A DNA stretch of 64,000 nt from assembly GCA_007570785.1 (NCBI GenBank), contig ML660777.1, forward strand, positions 5,774,587 to 5,838,586. The letters are read 5' to 3'. The DNA is from Antilocapra americana. Its lineage: Eukaryota; Chordata; Mammalia; Artiodactyla; Antilocapridae. The notes below the pieces were generated by a model. It did not search any database. It was not told where the DNA came from and saw nothing but the letters and a program-made list of their open reading frames with translations. Every line of letters begins with the position of its first letter. Positions within the stretch are counted from its first letter, which is position 1. Both the position numbers and the translations under genes were made by a program. This document shows positions 1-11,303 of the stretch, in pieces.

Positions 1-200
1 AATTGCAGCCATTAAAGCCACTAAAAAGAAGTCTGTGAATTTTGCCCTTGTCCTACGAACTCACTTCCAAGGACTTTGTCTTTTATTTTCTCCTAAGGCA
101 ATCCAGAATATTCACAAACCAGGAATATCCACAGTTGATTTGTATCCCCCTTGCAGACTGTGTTCTATAGATCTAAGTTCTGCTTTCAAAATGGCATTCT

Positions 201-336
201 GGGGAATTCCCTAGTGGTCCAGTGGTTAGGGCTCCATACTTTCACTGCCGATGGTCCAGGTTCAATCCCTAATCATAAGGTCCCTCCTGCTTCAGGGTGT
301 AGCAAAAGAAAAAAAAAAAAAAAGCAAAAAAACGGG
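201..336 (+). repeat. CHR-type SINE (tRNA-Glu derived)
   Basis: It starts with a GGGAATTCCCTAGTGGTCC-type head and a tRNA B-box-like GGTTCAATCC, and ends in an A-rich tail at about 307-331. The right part is diverged. The short GCATTCT on both sides (194-200 and 346-352) may be a TSD. Confidence 0.85.
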
Positions 337-1300
337 GCAGGGGGAGCATTCTGTAATTGCTAGTTCTACTTCTTTACCATCCACTAATGTCAATGATTCC
401 TCAAATCTCTGGAATCTAGATTCTGTCCCTACATTTTCACTAAATTAGTACCTGACTTACATACAGAAAAATCCAAAGTCAAGTTCATCACCAAACCCAT
501 TCCAGCCTAATTCACCTCCATGTTTCTTTTTTTTTTGGCAAAGTGAATAATTTATTTGGAAAATATTCATAAACCTTGACAGTAGATGCCAAAAGAATTC
601 TATGCATTTTGTGGTAATTTCCTGAATAAATTCCTGTCTGACTCTATCTGTGTTGATACTTGGCTTCTTTAGTGGAGGGTATTTGGTGGTGGCTTCTTAT
701 TTAAGGAAATGGTGCTCTTATTATCCTGATCTCATCTTGGTATTCTCTCAATTACCCCACAGTATATCAGCTATGAGACCTGAAGATTCAATTTCTTAAT
801 GTATATGTTATATTCAATTGCCTTATATGTAATAATCAATTTCCTAAATACATTATTATACATATAATATACATATTATATATAATATAGACATACTTTC
901 TCCCATCTCTACTATAGGATCAAATGTTCATATATATTTTCTTATATTTTTATACTTTTTACATTTCATTACTTTATTTGAAATTATGTGTTTATGTTTC
1001 TGGTGTGCTTTTTAAGAGAGAAAGCTAGCTTTTTCTTTTTTTAACCAAATAGTTATTTATTTGTTACAACACCTTTCAACCATTTATTATGCCCTTCCTG
1101 CTTTGAAATGCTATCTTTATTATTTACTAAATGTGTATACATATATACTAGGACCTGTTTTGGGATTTGCTGTTTTATTTTTCTCTCTATTCTTGAGCCA
1201 TACTATACTATTTTAATTATTGCATTTTTATGTTTTAATAGCACATGTATGCTTTAAGTGTCCTCTTCAAGGTTTTTCAGTTTTTACTTATTTATTCTTC
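337..1300. other. AT-rich sequence, no gene recognised
   Basis: Mostly AT-rich sequence, with an especially TA-rich stretch at about 835-900. A T-run at 527-536 next to a minus-strand AATAAA at 551-556 could be the 3' end of an old retrocopy. No coding sequence is recognisable. Confidence 0.5.
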
Positions 1301-1690
1301 TGCTAAATGAAAAAAAAAACTTTGTCAAATTTAGAATGGAGTTACATTGAACTTATGAATTATTCAGACAAAAAATAATTTTTAAGAATGAAGTCTTCTT
1401 TTCCAGAATTTAATCTATCTTTCCATTTTTATTTGTGTTTTTAAAAAGCCCCTCAGGAGAAAAATATACATCATTTTGTCATGAAAAATTATTGCTTTAC
1501 TATAGTAATTATTAGATTTAGGTTACTAGCATTTTATCTATGACAAGCAAACTTTTGTGCTCTTTTGGTTTATTTTGAGGGGTATATTAAGTCTGAAAAA
1601 TAATTTGAGAAGCTTTTCATTGTGGTGCATCTTTGGTACAATTTCTTGTTAAACATTTACCTATTGATTTGCATTAATTAATTACTATTT
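1300..1690 (-). mobile_element. Old L1 remnant, minus strand
   Basis: The reverse strand resembles the L1 ORF2 region downstream of the reverse transcriptase, including a TCTTTCCATTTTTATTTGTG-type segment. It is strongly diverged, with no open frame. Borders are uncertain. Confidence 0.45.
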
Positions 1691-1700
1691 CTTATTTCAG

Positions 1701-1858
1701 AAGTGGAGCTAGAAGCACATCATTCATCCCCACTCCCTCAAGAATGTGGACAGCAGATTCGTCTATAAGGCACACAGAGGAGAGGGTGAAGCATGGACAT
1801 CCTCTTGAGCGCTGGTGGGGTTACGCCCATGGATCCAAGCCAAAGAGAGAAATCCCAG
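1701..1858 (+). other. Exon-like segment of unknown gene
   Basis: The sequence CTTATTTCAG precedes 1701 and CAG/GTAATA follows 1858, so both splice borders look plausible. Between them one frame (1702-1857) stays open for 52 codons, with an ATG at 1744. I do not recognise the predicted peptide, which contains RMWTADSS and ERWWGYAHGSK. It lies about 2 kb beyond the AIG1 poly(A) site on the opposite strand. Chance occurrence is quite possible. Confidence 0.2.
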
Positions 1859-2500
1859 GTAATAATTTTTTCTTCCATTTGGTGATTAGTAGAGCAACTA
1901 GTTGAGTCGTCCTGATGGATTCTGCTCCTGGGCAAGCCTGGGGTTTCTGCGGAAAGTCAGTGGGTGCACTGGCAGCACCTGGGCTGGGTGGGAGTGTTTT
2001 AACGGATCCCCTGTCCTGGTACAGACAGCCCTGGGCATCCTGCCAGAAGTGTGGCCAGGGTTCAGGGCCTGGGGTTCCCAAAGCAAAAATGATCCACCAT
2101 GGGAAAACCAAACTTAACCTCAAATCTGATCACAGAATTTCAAACCTAAAAGCGGTGTGTGAATTCAGCGTGCTGCAGAGAAATGAGTTGTATCAGTTTT
2201 AGGTCTAAAGCCCCACAGCTGTCAATTTCTTTAGGAAAGAAATTGCTTTGGTGGCAATAATAGGAAAGTGTTATTTGTTAGAGAAGAGGCATAGTAACAG
2301 GGTCCCAGAGGAATTGCCCCAGGAAGCCCTGAGATATTCCATTCCTTGAGGTTTCTTCCTTCTAAGACTCAACTGGAGAAATAATTTCCTCTGGTGGTTT
2401 TGCTCCTTTCCTGCCTCTTTTTAAACAATATTTAATTTTCCTTTCTGTTAATACTATCAATTCTATAGTTATATAAACCGTTTTTTAAAAACATAAAACT
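1859..2500. other. GC-richer patch without recognised gene
   Basis: About 1900-2110 is clearly richer in G and C than its surroundings. Short open frames occur on both strands but none resembles a known protein. No repeat family was recognised. Confidence 0.4.
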
Positions 2501-2539
2501 TTTTCACTTTAGGTCAACATATAGCTTTTTTGACGCTGG

Positions 2540-3490
2540 ATGTAGCTCACACAAACATCTCAGAAAAATAACAGTAACACTGTCATGGACATCTTTATCT
2601 GGTTTCTGATCTTAAAAGGGAATTTGAGATGACTATTACTTCTCATAATATGAAATATTTTTATATTACTAATGGTATTATCAGAAATGTTAAAATTTCT
2701 CAACTGCCTCAGAGCAACTATGGAGAGAATCTTATGAGTTTTTTCTTTGTGTACTATTGAGACAATGTTTTTTAACAAAAATCATAGTATTAAGCCATCC
2801 TTGAACTTCTAGAATAAAGCTCAGTCTTGAAAAATGATTTCTGTAAGTGTTGGGTTTATGTTGCTGGAATTTTTGTTAAAGCAAGGGAAAAAAAATTTTC
2901 TTTTGCTATGTTGGCTTTGAGGGTTTTATTAATTTTGAAAAATAATTTGGGAAGTGTTTCATCATTTTGTAATCTTTGAACAATTTAATAAACATGAGAA
3001 TTCTTACTTGAAAGTTTTCAAGAACTTGCTCATAAAATACTCTGGACTCAATTCCTTTTTTGGAGATAGTTAACTGAACATTAAAAAGATATCCTTCATG
3101 GGTTTCAATCCATTACAGCTTTCTAATTCTTACTGAATCCATTTTCCTTGAAAATTGCACATTTCATGGGTTCTAAGAATTTGTTGCCATAGAACTTTAA
3201 AACATATTTTTATAATTAAAAATTTGTTCACATCTGTGCTTGTTTTGCCAAGTATTTTGTATTTCCTTCTTTTCAGTTAATGTATCAGTAGTTTTCATAT
3301 TTTAATCCTATTTATATAGATGAGATACTGCATTTATTAATGAATGTATTTATCAGTTCCACTTTTTTCTTGCTGCCTTACTTAATTTTTGCTGTTATTT
3401 TTATTCATTCATTGATTATATTTCTCCAAAATTTAACGTGTTTTCTGCTACCTATTTGGCGTATTATTTAAAAATCATTATGGTCAAATA
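2540..3490 (-). mobile_element. Old L1 ORF2 remnant, minus strand
   Basis: Several stretches match reverse-strand L1 ORF2 by eye, for example AAGCCATCCTTGAACTTCT near 2792 and AATAATTTGGGAAGTGTTTC near 2940. All frames are broken. Confidence 0.55.
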
Positions 3491-3593
3491 TTTCTTATGT
3501 TAGCTTTTTTTTTATGAGTTAGCTTTTTTCTTTTTGGGGTTTATCAGAAAGAGCCACATTTTTAAAACAAACAAACAAAAATTATAGGAACTT

Positions 3594-3811
3594 GAGCTTC
3601 CCCGATGGCTCAGTGGATAAAGAATCCAAATCTCCTGCAATGCAGGAGACACAGGAGATGCAGGTTTGTTCCTGGGTTTGGAAGATGCCCTGAAGAAGGA
3701 AATGGCAAGCCACTCCAGTATTCTTGCCTGGAAAATCCCATGGACAGAGGAGCCTGGTGGGTTAGAATCCAAAGGGTCACAAAGGGTCAGACATGACTGA
3801 TGACTAAGCTC
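3594..3811 (+). repeat. Bov-tA SINE
   Basis: It has the tRNA-like head GCTTCCCCGATGGCTCAGTG, the middle AAATGGCAAGCCACTCCAGT and the BovB-derived tail ending GTCAGACATGACTGA. It is nearly full length and lies just beyond the AIG1 poly(A) signal. Confidence 0.93.
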
Positions 3812-3919
3812 AGCAGAGGCTCAGTAAACCCATTTTTCGTCAAGTATGAATAATAGAAACAAAATAAGAAAAGAAACACCAGTGTTGCTAGGGTTTTGAG
3901 ATGCACCATGTAGACAGTG

Positions 3920-4538
3920 GGCTAGGGGTTACTTGCTGTTTATTAAAGTTATAGCTTGCATCTAGGAAATGTTCACAAGATCAAATCATGAGATCCAAAT
4001 ACACTCAGGGTTTTGACTAAATCAATGAAATTATTACTAATATTGCCTATTTAAGGCAATCGTGACATTATTGCAATAGGGAACATCCGTCCCGTTTCCT
4101 CCAGGCTTACGCTTAGTTACTCAGTATAGGAAAAAAAAAATACACAAATGTTTTGCTTCACATCAGCTTCTTTGATTTTCACATATTTTTCAACAAGAAA
4201 CACAATAGGATTCCCTTCTTCCTTGATTAAATGGAATTACAATAGCAAAAATTAAAATCCAATGACCAATTTTACTTGTAAAAATTAGAAGAGTTAAAAA
4301 AAAGGATGCTATTATCAATAATGATTTTGGAAAGAATTCTTTAAAGCACAATTGAGGGGAAGTTATTTTGGAAATATCACATATTTCTCCATAAAAGGTG
4401 TTCCCTCCCCCTGGGGCAGGGAGGCAGAGTCTGGTTCCACCATTTTCTTTGAAGCGTCCTCCCCTCCGTCAGCAATGCCCAGGGGGTAATGGGTCTGCAG
4501 TCGTAGCTCCATTCTGCCCTTCTGTTTAGACTTAGATC
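3920..4538 (-). other. AIG1: AIG1 3' untranslated region (approximate end)
   Basis: This stretch follows the AIG1 stop codon on the minus strand and contains no recognisable repeat. It ends near an AATAAA hexamer at 3939..3944, giving a UTR of about 600 bases. A Bov-tA SINE lies just beyond it at about 3594..3811, outside the predicted transcript. The exact cleavage site is inferred, and more distal polyadenylation is possible. Confidence 0.7.
3939..3944 (-). terminator. AIG1: Candidate AIG1 polyadenylation signal
   Basis: Read on the minus strand this is a canonical AATAAA, about 595 bases after the AIG1 stop codon. No equally good hexamer stood out between the stop codon and this point. 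Use of the site is inferred. Confidence 0.6.
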
Positions 4539-4576
4539 TCATTCCAATTTAGGTTTCTCTTTTTCCTCTTCCATAC
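4539..4576 (-). CDS. AIG1: AIG1 terminal coding exon
   Basis: On the minus strand a splice acceptor (TTTCTAG, with the AG complementary to 4577-4578) is followed by GT, which completes a serine codon started in the previous exon (10577..10740), and then by MEEEKEKPKLE and a TGA stop at 4539..4541. This is the known highly charged C-terminal tail of AIG1, matched by recall. The phase is consistent: the upstream exon ends with a single base A of the codon, and this exon supplies GT. The exon therefore codes only the last 11 full residues of about 238, residues 228-238 in human numbering. The tail is expected to be a short hydrophilic end after the last membrane segment. With only 38 coding bases it is invisible to length-based gene finding, and its identity rests on the tail motif plus the matching splice phase. 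The exon continues as 3' UTR. Confidence 0.95.
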
Positions 4577-5377
4577 CTAGAAATACAGGCAAAGTACTTT
4601 ATGTGGACATCAGATTCAGCAGGAGCAGGTTTAAAGGAACTCTCATCTCACCACCCTTCACGTCCATCTTGTGAAAGTCTTTCACAACTTTCTCCAGAAA
4701 TGTCCTCAGTGGCCTCCCTCTCCTTCCTTCCCCCCCAGATTGGGACATAACATCTCTGTGACACACCCAGCTCTTATGGCCTCTGGGAGTGAGGAACACA
4801 AGTTAGTTCTTGACTTGTTGAGTTTGCACAGAAATCCTGATCGGATTGCCTTGTGACCAGCTTCTAGTAACAGGAGGTTGTGGCGCTGATGAGTTTCAAA
4901 GAGACCTCATTTATTTTTATTTTACTCATGACTCTTCCCAAGGCAAGGACTGACTCTGGATTTTCGAAAGTCAAATCATTTTGTTTTTGTTTGTTTTGTT
5001 TTATTTTTATAAGCTCTCATAGAGAGTTTATTAGCCACAAGAACTATTTATTTCCAGACCCATGTGTGCTTAAACTCGAGTTCTCCCTTTATTCAACCCA
5101 AGCCTGGTAGAACTATGTTTTTCTTCCTGAGAGACTCATACGTACCGGACTGGTAAGACCTTGCCAGTTGTCTGTAATGAATAGTTAGTGATATTTCATT
5201 TTCCTGGAGATGAACATGTTTAGGTCATTCTCATAAATTAAAGTTAAATCTGGCAAATGCACCCCACTTTTTTTTCTTTTGCTTCTACTTAAACACTTCT
5301 CTCCTAACATCAAATTCTTGGAGCGTTTTCACTGGAATAAGAACCCCATCTATTGCAGGTTTTGTTCGTATTCTTTT

Positions 5378-5542
5378 CTTTAAAAAAAATTAATTTATTT
5401 GGCTGCATTGGGTCTTAGTTGTGGCATGTAGGATCTTTTAGTTATGGCCTGTGGAATCCAGTTCCCTGACCAGGGATAGAGCCTAGGTCTCCTGCATTGG
5501 GAGCATGGAGTCTTGCCCATTGAACCACCAGGCAAGTTCCTG
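5378..5542 (-). repeat. CHR SINE, minus, with TSD
   Basis: Reverse of the CHR consensus: TTTATTTGGCTGCATTGGGT at the tail side and CCACCAGGCAAGTTCC at the head. The flanking direct repeat GTATTCTTTT at 5368-5377 and 5543-5552 marks the insertion. Confidence 0.92.
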
Positions 5543-5552
5543 GTATTCTTTT

Positions 5553-5665
5553 AAAAGTTGAAAGTTCTCTGAGGGCAGAGCCCACTATTTTGTTCCTGAT
5601 TATATTCTGAGCACCTAACACAGTGTCTGTCTCATGGTAGGAGCTCAAGGAATCTTTATGAGATA
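5553..5665 (+). repeat. L2 3' end fragment
   Basis: Recognisable L2 end: CTCTGAGGGCAGAGCC, GAGCACCTAACACAGTGTCT and GTAGGAGCTCAAGGAATC. It is ancient and diverged. Confidence 0.6.
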
Positions 5666-5669
5666 ACTT

Positions 5670-6805
5670 AGTAAGCAATGACTATAGGGAAGGTCGAACT
5701 AGTGGAAAAGCAGTAGAAGGAAACTTGGGAGGGTGATCACAATGGGGCCTGCGATAGGAGAGCCACCCCCACCCCTTCTCCCAGCCCCCAGCTCCTAGCA
5801 ACACCTGCTGGCGTGGTCAGGGTGGTAGCGGCGGAATGCGGATACCATGCTCAGAACAGGTGTCCCGAGACAGTCTTTAAGGTTTGGTTTTCATGACTAA
5901 GGAACTGGCAGAGATCTGTAACACTTTTTCCGAAGTACTTCTCCGAAATCATATTAAGGAAAACTTCAAGTTGAAGAGTAAGGACGTGTGAAGGGAGGAG
6001 GAGTAGGGCTGAGGAGGAGAAGGCAGGAGATGGCTTGGTTGTTGTTGGGTAACCAAGGCAAAGGCAGGAAAACACAACACAGATTCTGTGGAAAGAGCGC
6101 ACATGATTTGGGTCCCGACTCTGTCCCATGCTCCCTCTCCTGTGGAGAAGCTAATAACTGCTTGCTTTTCTTTTCAAAGTCTCTTTCCTCCTAAGTGTTC
6201 TCCTGCAGATGGGTTGAGTTGGCAGCAACAGTGGAATCTTCAAAAGCGGGGGTGGAGAACAGGGGCTGTTCATTGACCCAGACGGGGAAAATGGCTCCCC
6301 ACCTACTTTAGTTTGGCAGCTTTGAGGTGGAGGGAAAAAATTAGACAGCTGTAAATAATATTTGGAAGAAGCAGAGGTATAATTTCCACACAAGCAGCAG
6401 AAAGAAACCTGTCACGAAGCTGAGGCAGGAAGTTCTTTCAGAAACGGTGCGGAAGAGCTGATTGACCTTGAGAGAATCAGTCACATGTGGTTCCCCCAGG
6501 CTGGGAGAGGGGCCCTGAGGGCAGCGGGACCGACCCTGGAGGTCTGTGTGGGCCTGTGGGGAACATGAGTAGGATGGAAAACTGGAGGCGGGCGAGAGGG
6601 ACAAGGTGGAGGTTTCTGTCCCATAGGCCTGGCTCTGACCTCCTCTCCTTTCTCCTCTTAGCCTGCCTTCTCCTTCACCCCAAACTTTCACTTTTGGACA
6701 TTTTCATTTCTGGTCGTAAAAACTTGACTTTAATAAGACTGGTCACTCCAGTCAGATGCACTGAAAATAAAGTTTTCCCTTAAGCACAGAATATTTCACC
6801 TGTTT
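5670..6805. other. AIG1: AIG1 intron, no gene recognised
   Basis: Moderately GC-rich intronic sequence. Several overlapping open frames of 60-116 codons occur here on both strands, but they show no family motif and look like chance frames of a stop-poor region. Confidence 0.5.
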
Positions 6806-7965
6806 CAGGCTGTACTGTGTCACCCCCTCAAATTCCTATGTGGAAGTCCTAAAGCCCAGGACCTCAGAATGGGAGAGAAGGCCAAGCTTGTGTCTGGACA
6901 ACCATCTGCTAAAGAGATGAGGCATGTGAGTCATGGATCCAATTTACCATTTCAGCAGAAGCCAGGAAAGACCTGTGGGGGACCCTCCTGTCTAATCATT
7001 TGAACCCCTATGAAATTACTTGGGAGAACTCCGCATCAGCAGAAATGCAGCCAGCCTGGACTGAAAGGGACAGAGACAGGATGAAATGAAGGATGAATGA
7101 CTCTGAAGGTGGTTCAGGGGTTCACTCCTCCTTGGCCCAAGAGGGCTGCCTGAGAGGGCAGGGCTACACTCCCCTTCTGATGAGTCCTGAAGATACAGCA
7201 TTCAGCCAGTGAAGACTATTCTCAGGCCTTAAACTCGAATGGAATTTGTTCTGCTACTTCCAAACCTGGTTGAGAACTGCGACCCCCATTTTCCTTATGA
7301 TCTTCTTTTTGGAAAGGGGATACATGTTCCATGCCTGTTCCACCACCATGTTTTTAAAGTAGATAAATTTCTGTCTGGTTTCACAGGTTCACAGTAGGAC
7401 AGCAATTTTGCTTCAGGATGAATCATAACCCATGTCTTACCCATACCTGGCATAGATGATATTTAAGATGAGATTTTGGACTTTAAGAGTTGATGCAGGA
7501 AATACTTTGGAGGCTATTAAGAATGTATTTTACATGAATGAAGGACATGAATTTTGGGGGGCAGAAAGTAGAATGTTATGGGCTGAATTATGTCTTCCCA
7601 AACTTAAACCCTCGTACCTCAGAGTGTGATTCTATTTGTGGATAGAGTTTTTTCTAACATAAAATGAAGTTTTCAGGGTGGCCCTAATCAAATATGGCCA
7701 ATGTCTTTATAAAAAGGGAAATTTGGAGACAGCCCATATAGGGGAAAATGCCATGTGAACATGAAGACAGCCATCTGCAAGCCAAAGAGAGGGGCTTGGG
7801 ACAGATCCCTCCCTCACAGGCCTCAGAAGCAACCAACCCTGCCAATACCTTGATTCTGGACTTCTGGCCTCCAGAACTGTGGGATATTACATTTCTACTG
7901 TCTGAGCTGACCAGTCAGTGGTCCTTTGTCGCAGCTGCCCTAGCAAACCAATGCAACATCCACAA
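6806..7965 (+). mobile_element. ERVL-MaLR (MLT1-like) remnant
   Basis: A 5' LTR scrap (about 6806-6900, CACCCCCTCAAATTCC) is followed by a decayed internal part whose end near 7545 (AAGGACATGAATTTTGGGGG) is typical of MaLR elements. A 3' LTR follows at about 7572-7965, containing GGACTTCTGGCCTCCAGAAC and ending CCCTAGCAAACCAATGCA. It is a very old non-autonomous element with no intact coding sequence. Confidence 0.75.
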
Positions 7966-7989
7966 AGCCACTTTGAGTTATTAATATTT

Positions 7990-10500
7990 TCTTTTGAAAA
8001 GAGCAAAACGTTTCGTTGTTAATTCAGCCTGTTTTAAGGGATTTTTGTTCATAGTTCATATCAGTTTTGATCTATTTTATTATTCTGTAAGCTTGATCCA
8101 TGATTCTGAGTCAAGTTTCTGAGCTTTCCTGTGTCTGGGTTTCCAGTGGTGACATTCTGATGGTTCTCTAGACACAGTACTTGGATTGAATGGTGTTGAC
8201 TCTGCTACCGTCTATTATGATGGGCCACTTATGGGCTCAGCTGCCTCTTAGTTAAAAATAAGTTTGGTTTAGATGATTTCTAGTCTAATTTTAATTCTAA
8301 GACTCTGTAATAATGCAATTTTTATTTTGAAGTTGAAGCCAACATAACCAAGTGGAGGAAGCTGAGCCATTAAAAATCCCTAATGACGGATCCAAGAAAG
8401 GGGGTTCAAATTTGGCATTCTTGCTCCTTGGGGGATGTTGTTTGGGGTGGAGTAAATGCAATCAAGATTGTAACACTGTACTTGATTGTACTCAGTTCCT
8501 TCTAACACACACACACAGACACATACATACACACACATGTGCGTGACTGTTTCTAATCAGCCATTTCAAATTCAACTACCTACAGAACCAGGTAGCTACT
8601 GTGAGGGAGCAAAATGGCCAGATGAGAACTAGGGAAAACTTAAGCGCCATTGGAAAGGGGGCAACTGATACCCAATACTAATCCATTGTTGACAGCAGAG
8701 AACAGTGGGCTTGGAGTTGCCAGATCTTAAAATACTTGATTAGCTGAGAAATCTGGACTTTATGTGCAGTCTCCCAACTTTTAAATACTGCTTCAAAACC
8801 AAAAATTCTGTGTAGGCCTAACAGAACTTTTTGGCAGGTAAAATTTGGAGGAGGCCAACAGTTTGCAATTGCTTGCATAAACAAAAAAAGATGCCCACTT
8901 GACACGAAACATCTGCCTTTGGGGAATTAACTGGATGGTTCCATGTAGATAAAATTAATCTCTACATCTGAAATGAGTTACAAAATGTTAGTTGACCTTA
9001 ACTTGTATCACTTACGAGAACAGCACAAATTAAACTGGACAGATCATTAAAAAAAAAACACAACACCACCTTAGCTTCACTCTTCATTTTTCATGTCTCA
9101 CTCAAAACTACTCAAGTGCAATATTCTATTAATCTAGACTGGCTTTTAGTCTCTTCTGGTTTTCAGACCATCCTCTTTTAGAAGTAGTAGAACAATGACC
9201 AAATGAAGATGGGAACTGAGCTAACAGAGGAGAAGCTGGAGTCATAAATACTTTCTGAATAACACAGATTGGACACGTTAGCTTAAATTTAAATATGGCC
9301 TTTCTCTCAAGAAGCTGAGGAAAGTTTATATTTTGTTCTCAAAATATTTTTGTAAGTTAACTAAATACTTTTATAAGTGATCTAATAGAGAAAGATTACA
9401 ATTCCCATTGAAAAGAGAAGAAAATGATTAAAAGATTAATTTCTGGTCCACCAAGCTGTAGCCTGAACTGAATACAAATATTTGGCACTTTCCCTAATAG
9501 AACACTGCCTAAAATCAAGCCAGCTGCTGAGAAAGGAAACCCTCAAATTCCTCTGGGCCATTTAACACTGGCCAACACCTTGACACATGCAATCTTAGAA
9601 GATCCACACACAGAAGAAGTCCAATTTAATAACATGCAATGACTGGGTTTTATTTGTCTAATTAGATCAACCTTCTGGCATAGTTTTTGGCACAAAGCAG
9701 GATGCTCAATGTTTGTGGAACAGGGATCATTTATAGGCGATGTCTACAATGTTGTGACTGCATCAGAGGAGCTGCCCAGAGCCCTCTAAGATCCTCAAAT
9801 CATCTTCCCTTTGGATGTATTTTCATGCAGGACTCAAATCACTACATATTGTGCTGCCACTTTTTCCACCTTCCCATTTTTATGTTATCTGACATAGACT
9901 TAGGACCAGTTTTGCACAGCTGGGGTAAGGTTACGTGTCTTGCCAACATGGAGGCTCTGCCATAAACAGAAACAAAAGAGAAATCAAATCATAGGTTTAG
10001 AAGGTTTTTGTAGCCATGAAGAATTATCCTTTACTGCCCATTCTTCTTTGCCACCTTCAAGTCTTGCATATGACAGTCACTGGTGAATCATTCTTGCCAG
10101 AGGCACTCCTGTGCTGCCCCGAGTTTTAGCAGAAAGGTGGCAAGACCTCTCGGCAGCTACTGCACCCACGCAGATGATGACGCAAACAGTGGAGATCTAG
10201 GTGATTTCTAATGAGACTCTGTTTGGTTACATTGAATAATTTATCTATTTCATCGGGGTTGGGATGAGGGAGAGTCCTTTTAGCTAAGGCAGTATTTTGT
10301 TAATCACAATGAACTGCCTAAATTTTTTTTCAGCAAACACTACCTATCTCCCTATAAAATTTTATAGATGTGCTTCTTTTCTCTTAGATCTGGATGTCTT
10401 ACTAGCAAAAATGACACAGTGAGTAATAAACCTTTCAGGTAACTGCCAGCAGCTCTTAAATTAATATTGAAGTTATAAAAATGAAACTTTTCATAAGGGA
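7990..10500. other. AIG1: AIG1 intron, largely unassigned
   Basis: No exon or young repeat was recognised apart from the CA-rich tract at 8502-8540. An A-run lies near 9051. Confidence 0.5.
8502..8540. repeat. (CA)n imperfect microsatellite
   Basis: Interrupted CA dinucleotide repeat with ACATACATACACACAC variants. Confidence 0.9.
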
Positions 10501-10576
10501 TCCTGTGCTGTAGTGGAATTTTCCATCTGTCTCTGCAGCAGTTCTTTTGTTTTATGCCCCCCTGAACAATACTTAC

Positions 10577-10740
10577 TTCTCTGTGTATCCCAGATATAGC
10601 TGTTCAGAACTTCTCCCAGCAGGTACAAGAAGTTCATTAAGATGGTTGTAGACCCGAAGAAGAGGATTCTGGCTCCTGGGCCAATGTGTTCCAGGAAAGG
10701 GTACACCCACATCCCGGTTACATGATGCACCCAACACACC
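10577..10740 (-). CDS. AIG1: AIG1 penultimate coding exon (residues 173-226)
   Basis: This 164-bp exon has canonical borders on the minus strand: a pyrimidine-rich acceptor ending CACTGCAG before 10740 and a donor GTAAGT right after 10577. The first G completes the tryptophan codon begun in exon 38602..38717. The next 54 codons contain [15 protein letters not shown], the membrane-type segment [19 protein letters not shown], and SYIWDTQR. They match AIG1 along their whole length by recall, with only conservative changes such as SYIW for human NYIW and R for K before the last junction. The final A starts the serine codon finished by the terminal exon. AIG1 and its paralogue ADTRP are multi-pass membrane hydrolases of fatty acid esters of hydroxy fatty acids (FAHFAs); this exon supplies one of the last membrane spans. 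No frameshift or stop is present. Confidence 0.98.
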
Positions 10741-10926
10741 CTGCAGTGGAATCGGAAAGGAGACAGAGATAGAATTTACTGACGTCAGATTTCAGGGCTG
10801 CTGCTATCACAAATACAGATCCCCAACTCCAATCAGTGGTCAGCAATGTCAGTTGCATCTGATGCTCAGCAGCTACCAGAAACTTTGTTGTTGTTGTTTG
10901 TTTTCTTTTACTTTTTATTCTAAAAT

Positions 10927-11007
10927 ACTGGGTTGGCCAAAAAGTTCACTCCGATTTTTCTACAAGATGTAATGGAAAAAAACAAATGAACGTTTTGGCC
11001 AACCCAA
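10927..11007. mobile_element. Mariner-derived MITE hairpin (miR-2284/2285-like)
   Basis: The two ends are inverted repeats: TGGGTTGGCCAAAAAGTTCA at 10929-10948 pairs with TGAACGTTTTGGCCAACCCA at 10987-11006, with one mismatch over the terminal 20 bases. This is the short mariner-derived element common in ruminants and known as the source of the bta-mir-2284/2285 family of hairpins. The TA flank is kept on the left (10926-10927) but decayed on the right. Whether this copy is processed to a miRNA is unknown. Confidence 0.85.
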
Positions 11008-11105
11008 GAATTTTAGACTCAGAGGAAGAGTGGTAAATATGGTACCAAGAGTTCCAGTATGCCCTTCCCTCAGCTTCCCTGCATCTTAGCATCTTATCTA
11101 ACCAT

Positions 11106-11303
11106 AGGCTTCCCTGGTGGCTCATAGTAAAGAATCCATCTGCCAATGCAGGAGACTCTGGGTTGATAAGATCCCTTGGAGAAGGAAATGGCAACCCACT
11201 CCAGTATTCTTGTCTGGGAAATCCCATGGACAGAGGAGACTGGTGGACTATAGTCCATGGGGTCGCAGAAGAGTCAGTCACGACTTAGTGACTGAACAAC
11301 AGG
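11106..11303 (+). repeat. Bov-tA SINE
   Basis: Full-length pattern: head GGCTTCCCTGGTGGCTCATA, then GGCAACCCACTCCAGTATTC, and tail AGTCACGACTTAGTGACTGA. Confidence 0.95.

Noticed and set aside
5850..6790. Cluster of 60-116 codon frames on both strands
   Set aside because: A GC-richer, stop-poor intronic stretch. No frame matches AIG1 or another family, and no splice-supported structure was seen.
6806..7965. Possible endogenous retrovirus genes
   Set aside because: Only LTR and non-coding internal remnants of a MaLR element are present; no gag, pol or env frame is recognisable.
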